Part shown: piece after piece, positions 6,432-10,000 of the stretch
How the letters are laid out: each line of letters starts with the position of its first letter
Numbering within the stretch: the stretch's first letter is position 1
NCBI GenBank assembly: GCA_020216805.1
Contig: JAIWNN010000019.1
Span: forward strand, 1 to 10,000
DNA from: Desulfarculus sp.
Lineage (GTDB): Bacteria; Desulfobacterota; Desulfarculia; Desulfarculales; Desulfarculaceae
Direction: 5' to 3'
DNA: 10,000 nt
Program-made: the position numbers and the translations under genes
Notes under the pieces: generated by a model
Databases searched by the model: none
Seen by the model: only the letters and a program-made list of their open reading frames with translations
What the model was told of the DNA's origin: nothing

Positions 6432-7163
6432 GTGGACGAACAATATCAAGAGCGCTCCTACCGGGTGGACTGCGGGGCCAGGGGGTTGACGGCCTTCACC
6501 GCCCGGGTCAAGGAGACCGATCTCTGGATTCGGGCCACGGCCGACCTCGGTCAGCGGGCGGTGGAGAGCATCCTTGATCATCGCCGCGGGCTGGAGGCCT
6601 ATGTTCGGGAGCACCCCGATTTTCTCGTCGCTTTGACCCCCCTGCCCATGGATCCCCTGGCTCCGCCCCTGGTGCGGGCCATGCTGGCTGCCGGCCAGGC
6701 CGCCGGGGTGGGGCCCATGGCCGCGGTGGCCGGAGCCGTCGCCCAGGCCGTGGCCGGGGACCTTTTGACCTGGTCGCCCCAGGTGGTGGTGGAAAACGGC
6801 GGCGACGTGTACCTGGCCCTGGCCGGGGAGGCGACGGTGGGTCTCTGGGCCGGGGACTCGCCCATCTCCGGACGGGTGGGGCTGCGCATCCCGGCGGAGC
6901 AAATGCCCATCGCGGTCTGCACCAGCTCCGGCACGGTGGGGCATTCCCTATCCCTGGGCCGGGCCGACGCGGCCACCATCCTGGCCAGGGACGCCGCCCT
7001 GGCCGACGCCGCGGCCACCGCCCTGGGCAACCGGGTGCGAGGGCCGGACGACCTGGCGCAAGCCCTGGACTGGGCCCAGGGGGTGCCGGGAGTGCTGGGG
7101 GCGCTGGCGGTCAAGGGTTCGCGGTTGGCGGCCTGGGGAGAAGTGGAGTTGGTCCGCCTCTGA
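6432..7163 (+). CDS. UPF0280 family protein (ApbE-like)
   Basis: A 243-residue protein that I recognise as UPF0280, a family of unknown function distantly related to the flavin transferase ApbE. Supporting motifs in order: RVKETDLWIRA (25-35), which opens the fold; VGPMAAVAGAVAQ (93-105); the signature ENGGDVYL (121-128); and VCTSSGTVGHSLSLGRAD (162-179) followed by AATILARDAALADAAAT, which resembles the ApbE metal/FAD-binding half. There is no signal peptide or lipobox, so it is probably cytoplasmic, unlike periplasmic ApbE. GTG 6432 is the only plausible start. The purine-rich GAGAGGAAGG (6413-6422) lies a little far upstream, so initiation may be modest. It is the first gene after the promoter at 6360, with 38 bases to the phosphoesterase gene. 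Family assignment is good; enzymatic activity is unproven. Confidence 0.85.
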   Translation: MDEQYQERSYRVDCGARGLTAFTARVKETDLWIRATADLGQRAVESILDHRRGLEAYVREHPDFLVALTPLPMDPLAPPLVRAMLAAGQAAGVGPMAAVAGAVAQAVAGDLLTWSPQVVVENGGDVYLALAGEATVGLWAGDSPISGRVGLRIPAEQMPIAVCTSSGTVGHSLSLGRADAATILARDAALADAAATALGNRVRGPDDLAQALDWAQGVPGVLGALAVKGSRLAAWGEVELVRL

Positions 7164-7201
7164 GGTCCGGGCCGAGTCGCATCAGGGGCGCGGGAGAAGG
7201 C

Positions 7202-7678
7202 ATGACACGCATCGGCGTCATCAGCGACACCCACCTGCGCGGTTGCGACCCCGAGCTGACCCAGCGCCTGGCCGGGCCCTTCGCCGGGGTGGACATGATC
7301 CTGCACGCCGGCGATCTGGTGAACCTCGGGGTGCTGGATTGCCTGGAGGCCCCGGTGGTGATCGCGGTGGCCGGCAACATGGACGACTACGCCGTGGTCC
7401 AGGAGCTGCCCGCCAAGCGGATCGTGGAGGTGGAAGGCAAGCGCATCGGTTTGATCCACGGCTGGGGTCCGCCGGTGGGTTTGGCGGACCGGGTGGCGGC
7501 GGAGTTCAACGGGGTGGACTGCGTGGTCTTCGGCCACAGTCACCGACCCATGAACACCAAGAAGAGGGGGGTTCTCTTGTTCAACCCCGGCTCGGTGGGG
7601 CGCGGCCTGATCGGCAGCGGCACCGTGGGCCTGTTGACCGTGGATCAGGAGATCAAGGGCGAGATCATCAAGCTCTAG
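7202..7678 (+). CDS. YfcE/MJ0936-type metallophosphoesterase
   Basis: Small two-metal phosphodiesterase of the calcineurin-like superfamily, 158 residues, close to the usual 155-185. All metal-binding blocks are present: Asp9-x-His11 (ISDTH), Gly37-Asp38 after His35 (LHAGDLV), Gly58-Asn59 (AVAGNMDD), His86 (IHGWG), and Gly111-His112-Ser-His114 (VFGHSHRP), followed by the typical NPGSV (128-132). Relatives hydrolyse model phosphodiesters with Mn(II) or Ni(II); the cellular substrate is generally unknown. It is cytoplasmic, with no signal or membrane segment. GGAGAAGG (7193-7200) lies immediately before ATG 7202. Its third metal motif is GNMD where many relatives have GNCD, a common conservative variation. 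It probably shares a transcript with the UPF0280 gene upstream. The context (UPF0280, HIT) hints at nucleotide or cofactor chemistry, which is only inference. Confidence 0.93.
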   Translation: MTRIGVISDTHLRGCDPELTQRLAGPFAGVDMILHAGDLVNLGVLDCLEAPVVIAVAGNMDDYAVVQELPAKRIVEVEGKRIGLIHGWGPPVGLADRVAAEFNGVDCVVFGHSHRPMNTKKRGVLLFNPGSVGRGLIGSGTVGLLTVDQEIKGEIIKL

Positions 7679-7720
7679 CGCCCGCCCGGCGCCCCCCGCA
7701 GCGGAGCTTGCAGGACATCC

Positions 7721-7739
7721 GGGTCAGGCAACCTGGCCC
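7721..7739 (+). other. Strong intergenic hairpin upstream of the HIT gene
   Basis: GGGTCAGG (7721-7728) pairs with CCTGGCCC (7732-7739) around the 3-base loop CAA, an 8-bp stem with one G·U pair. It sits in the 86-base gap between the phosphoesterase stop and the HIT ribosome-binding site. No T run follows, so it is unlikely to be an intrinsic terminator. It could mark an mRNA processing point or protect the upstream 3' end, which would set different levels for the genes on each side. Confidence 0.4.
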
Positions 7740-7754
7740 CGACCATGAACAATC

Positions 7755-7760
7755 GGGAGG
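7755..7760 (+). promoter_or_regulatory. Ribosome-binding site that sets the HIT protein start
   Basis: GGGAGG at 7755-7760 stands 4 bases before ATG 7765. The reading frame is open far upstream (from 7243, across the phosphoesterase gene in another frame), so the longest ORF would give a false 335-residue protein. This site, plus conservation beginning at MEALWAPWRM, fixes the start at 7765. Confidence 0.85.
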
Positions 7761-7764
7761 CACG

Positions 7765-8250
7765 ATGGAAGCCCTGTGGGCCCCTTGGCGCATGAGCTAT
7801 ATCCTGGGCGAAGAGAAACCCGCCGGCTGCATCTTCTGCCTGGCGGTGGACGGCGTGGGGTGCGACGATCTGGTGCTGGGCGTGGGCCGGACCTGCCTGG
7901 CCATGATGAATAAGTATCCGTACAATAACGGTCATGTGCTGATCGCGCCCAAGCGCCACGTGCCCGATCTGGCCGCCCTGGACGAGGCCGAGCAGACGGA
8001 CTTGATGTTCAACGTGCGCCTGGCCACCCTGGCCCTCAAGGAATTGATGAACCCCGACGGCTTCAATGTGGGTCTCAACTTGGGGCGGGCGGCCGGGGCC
8101 GGCATCGAGGAGCACCTGCATTTCCACGTGGTGCCGCGCTGGAACGGCGACACCAATTTCATGACCGTCCTGGGCGAGGTGCGTTCGGTGCCAGAGCACA
8201 TCCGGGCCACCCACGCCAAATTGCGACCGTTTTTCGCCAAGATGCGCTGA
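7765..8250 (+). CDS. HIT-family nucleotide hydrolase/phosphorylase (Ap4A-type)
   Basis: Histidine-triad protein of 161 residues, acting on nucleoside phosphates through a His-AMP intermediate. The start MEALWAPWRMSYI is typical of bacterial HIT proteins related to mycobacterial Ap4A phosphorylase Rv2613c. A Zn site is suggested by Cys22 and Cys25 (GCIFC) with His65 (PKRH) and His117. The family core NNGHVLIAPKRH (54-65) and GFNVGLNLG (99-107) is present. The triad is HLHFHVV (117-123) with catalytic His119, followed by PRWNGDTNFM (124-133), a C-terminal signature of this subgroup. There is no signal peptide; it is cytoplasmic. It sits 58 bases before lapA and probably shares its transcript. 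Likely substrates are Ap4A or related dinucleotides or adenylylated molecules. The HIT family is certain, the exact substrate is not. Confidence 0.93.
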   Translation: MEALWAPWRMSYILGEEKPAGCIFCLAVDGVGCDDLVLGVGRTCLAMMNKYPYNNGHVLIAPKRHVPDLAALDEAEQTDLMFNVRLATLALKELMNPDGFNVGLNLGRAAGAGIEEHLHFHVVPRWNGDTNFMTVLGEVRSVPEHIRATHAKLRPFFAKMR

Positions 8251-8308
8251 GGCCATGATGGTGCCCCTCCCGGGGGCGAAGCGCTGGGCCTGTAGCTAAG
8301 GAGAGGCG

Positions 8309-8677
8309 ATGAGCTACCTGAAGGCGATTCTCTTGTCAGCCGTGGTGGCGGTGGCCATCATCTTCATGGTCCAGAACATGGAGGCCTTGAGCCAACCCCT
8401 GGCCATCCACCTTAACCTGCTTTTTGTCCAGTTCGAGTCCGCGCCTTATGCCACCTATCTTGTGATATTGCTAGCTTTTTTTGTGGGGCTCCTGGCCGCC
8501 AGCCTGCTGGGACTGGTGGAGCGCTACCGTCTGCGCCGCGACATCAAGACCTTGAACAAGGAGATCGCCGGCCTCAATCAGGAGCTTAGCTCCCTACGCA
8601 ACCTGCCCATCACCGGCGAGCCAGCCAACCAACCCAACAATCGCCGTTTGCCCGAGGCCGAGGAGCAGGCGCTATAA
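8309..8677 (+). CDS. lapA: LapA-domain inner-membrane protein
   Basis: A 122-residue membrane protein of the LapA/DUF1049 family, whose E. coli member (YciS) is encoded next to lapB and associates with LPS assembly factors. The first hydrophobic segment is at 4-22, ending in the family-typical FMVQN (19-23). A short periplasmic stretch contains IHLNLLFVQFESAP. The second segment is at about 49-70 (YLVILLAFFVGLLAASLLGL). A cytoplasmic coiled-coil-like tail follows (71-98, with heptads in LNKEIAGLNQELSSL), then a polar Pro/Asn/Glu-rich end. AAGGAGAGG (8298-8306) precedes the ATG. Codons at 8456-8482, within TM2, are unusually A/T-rich for the window. The stop is 41 bases before lapB. Pairing with LapB directly downstream makes this call firm despite low sequence conservation in the family. 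Confidence 0.88.
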   Translation: MSYLKAILLSAVVAVAIIFMVQNMEALSQPLAIHLNLLFVQFESAPYATYLVILLAFFVGLLAASLLGLVERYRLRRDIKTLNKEIAGLNQELSSLRNLPITGEPANQPNNRRLPEAEEQAL

Positions 8678-8678
8678 T
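8648..8678 (+). promoter_or_regulatory. Possible internal promoter before lapB
   Basis: A perfect TATAAT (8673-8678) overlaps the lapA stop codon, about 40 bases before the lapB start. The nearest -35-like element is TTGCCC (8648-8653) with a long 19-base spacer, and no extended -10 TG is present. A perfect -10 is notable in so G/C-rich a region, and it would give a leader of roughly 34 bases for lapB. The weak -35 keeps this tentative. Confidence 0.3.
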
Positions 8679-8718
8679 GAAACCAGCAGCGCCTTGACCA
8701 CCCAGCTAGGATCGGCCC

Positions 8719-9936
8719 ATGGATACGCCCCTGTTCTCCGTGTTCGACCACACCCTGACCCTTGGTCAGGCCGTCGTTTTGATCACGATTCTCCTGGCCG
8801 GCCTGTTGCTGGGCTGGCTGTTGGGCCGGTCCGGGGGGGGCAAGGCCAAGGCGACGGTGGTCAAACCCGCCGCGCGCAGCGCCTCCGATGACGCCTTCCT
8901 GAAGGGCGTCACCCACCTGATGGCCGACCACACCGACCAGGCCATCGAGGAGTTCACCCGCGCGGTGACCCTCAACTCCAACACCGTGGAAACCTACGTG
9001 GTGCTGGGCAATCTCTTTCGCCAGAAGGGGGAGATCGAGCGGGCGGTGCGCATCCGTCAGTCGATCATCGCCCGGCCCAACCTGACCCAGCCGGTGCGCC
9101 TGCAGGCCCTCTACGACCTGGGCCTGGACTACCGCAAGGGCGGACTGTTCAACCGGGCGGTGGAGTCATTCCAGGAAGTCCTGGCCGCCGACCCCAACCA
9201 CACCGAGGCCAACCGCGAGCTGATCACCCTTTATGAGGAGATGCGGGACTGGGAAAAGGCCTTCGAGGCCCTGCGCCGCCAGGACAGACTCACCGGGCAG
9301 GATAGCCGCGCGGTGCTGGCCCACTACAAGACCGAACTAGGCAAGGAGTATGTCAGCGCCGGGCAGTTGGAACGGGCCGAGGAGGCCCTGGAGCTGGCTC
9401 TGAAGGTGCACAGGGGTTGCCTGGACGCCTACCTGCACCTGGGCGACCTGGAGCTGACCCGGGGCCGGGCCCGCAAGGCCCTGGGCACCTGGCGCAAGGC
9501 GGTGAAGCTGGCCCCCGCCCACGCCCACCTGGTCATCCGCCGCCTGTCCCAGGCCGCGCCCGGTCTGGGCGACAAGGCCCTGCGCGAGTTTTGCGACGAG
9601 ATCGACACCGCCGAGGCGGACGTCAACACCCTCCAGGCCCTGGCCGAGAGCTACCATCATCTGGGCGATGACGCCAAGGCCTTGCAATTGCTGAATCTTG
9701 CCGTGGAGCGCTCCCCGCGCCACTTGGGGGTTCACCGCTTGCGCGGCCAGATCCTGCTGGCCAAGGGTCAGCGCGACCAAGCCCTGGCCGCCTATGGCGA
9801 CCTGTTGGAGCAAATCGGCGGCAACGGCGACTCCTACCAATGCGGCCTTTGCGGATTCGTCTCCCATCAGCTCACCTGGAAGTGCCCCCGCTGCCACCAG
9901 TGGGATTCCATCTCCCCCTACCGCCCCACGACCTGA
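8719..9936 (+). CDS. lapB: LapB (YciM) tetratricopeptide protein, regulator of LPS synthesis
   Basis: In E. coli LapB is an inner-membrane protein that presents LpxC to FtsH for degradation and coordinates LPS synthesis with transport. This 405-residue homologue (E. coli about 389) has an N-terminal membrane anchor (16-36, LGQAVVLITILLAGLLLGWL), then a basic linker and a chain of TPR helices from about 58 to 365. Recognisable repeats include AIEEFTRAVTLNSN (75-88), AVESFQEVLAADPNHTEA (147-164), AEEALELALKV (220-230) and ALQLLNLAVERSPRH (321-335). The C-terminal rubredoxin-like zinc knuckle is complete: YQCGLCGF (373-380) and LTWKCPRCHQWDSI (385-398), with Cys375, Cys378, Cys389 and Cys392. 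This knuckle with TPRs and an N-terminal anchor is diagnostic. TAGGA (8707-8711) precedes the ATG by 7 bases. It lies directly downstream of lapA, as in E. coli. Control of LpxC in this organism is inferred from the family. Confidence 0.95.
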   Translation: MDTPLFSVFDHTLTLGQAVVLITILLAGLLLGWLLGRSGGGKAKATVVKPAARSASDDAFLKGVTHLMADHTDQAIEEFTRAVTLNSNTVETYVVLGNLFRQKGEIERAVRIRQSIIARPNLTQPVRLQALYDLGLDYRKGGLFNRAVESFQEVLAADPNHTEANRELITLYEEMRDWEKAFEALRRQDRLTGQDSRAVLAHYKTELGKEYVSAGQLERAEEALELALKVHRGCLDAYLHLGDLELTRGRARKALGTWRKAVKLAPAHAHLVIRRLSQAAPGLGDKALREFCDEIDTAEADVNTLQALAESYHHLGDDAKALQLLNLAVERSPRHLGVHRLRGQILLAKGQRDQALAAYGDLLEQIGGNGDSYQCGLCGFVSHQLTWKCPRCHQWDSISPYRPTT

Positions 9937-10000
9937 ACACCCGCCGGGCGGCGCCCATCCTGGGTCGACGACGCATAAACCCTGGCCTGACGCCACGTTG

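Noticed and set aside
7243..7764. Upstream extension of the HIT reading frame across the phosphoesterase gene
   Set aside because: The extension is Gly/Arg-rich and out of frame with a gene that has complete metal-binding motifs. HIT homology and the GGGAGG site place the start at 7765.
8263..8277. Hairpin gcccc/ggggc between the HIT and lapA genes as a terminator
   Set aside because: Only 5 bp with no T run after it, and lapA follows within 32 bases with its own ribosome-binding site. It is common by chance at this G/C content.
9337..9996. Minus-strand ORF reaching the right edge, considered as a partial converging gene
   Set aside because: It lies antisense over conserved TPR and zinc-knuckle codons of lapB and has shadow-like Gly/Gln/Val composition.
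9937..10000. Possible terminator or next gene after lapB
   Set aside because: Only short GC-rich stems (such as ccca/tggg) without a T run, and no start codon with a convincing ribosome-binding site before the window ends.

Overview
The window reads as a piece of chromosome from a high-GC Gram-negative (diderm) bacterium. The evidence is an outer-membrane factor lipoprotein with its RND efflux partners, a LapA/LapB pair (LapB controls lipopolysaccharide synthesis in Enterobacteria), strong G/C preference at third codon positions, and sigma-70-like promoters. The gene set (UPF0280, YfcE-like phosphoesterase, HIT protein with a CxxC pair, LapA, LapB) would suit a Desulfobacterota/deltaproteobacterial lineage. 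That placement is inference from memory of such neighbourhoods and was not searched.

Layout. At the left edge a tRNA-Arg(ACG) gene lies on the minus strand with its own promoter (42-178). About 280 bases without a convincing gene follow. The first plus-strand operon (457-6254) encodes a complete tripartite RND efflux pump in the order outer-membrane factor, periplasmic adaptor, inner-membrane pump. Both junctions are 8-base overlaps, so the three proteins are probably translationally coupled. No adjacent regulator is visible.

A 177-base gap (6255-6431) holds a small hairpin, a strong ribosome-binding site in front of a 14-codon ORF, and a near-consensus promoter (TTGACA-17-TATAAG). From there a second plus-strand cluster runs to 9936: a UPF0280 (ApbE-like) protein, a YfcE/MJ0936-type metallophosphoesterase, a HIT-family nucleotide hydrolase/phosphorylase, LapA and LapB. 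Gaps are 38, 86, 58 and 41 bases and each main gene has a recognisable Shine-Dalgarno sequence. They are probably co-transcribed, with a possible extra promoter just before lapB. The final 64 bases (9937-10000) show no gene start and no clear terminator. No intrinsic terminator with a proper U tract was found anywhere in the window.

How they work together. The first operon should export small hydrophobic or toxic compounds from periplasm or membrane to the outside, using the proton gradient. In the second, LapA and LapB form an envelope-quality unit: LapB is expected to sit in the inner membrane and tune LPS synthesis through LpxC turnover, as in E. coli. The HIT protein, phosphoesterase and UPF0280 protein look like housekeeping nucleotide or cofactor genes that share its transcript. 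I saw no mobile element, CRISPR array, toxin-antitoxin pair or defence locus. This looks mostly like an ordinary core region with some details worth checking.
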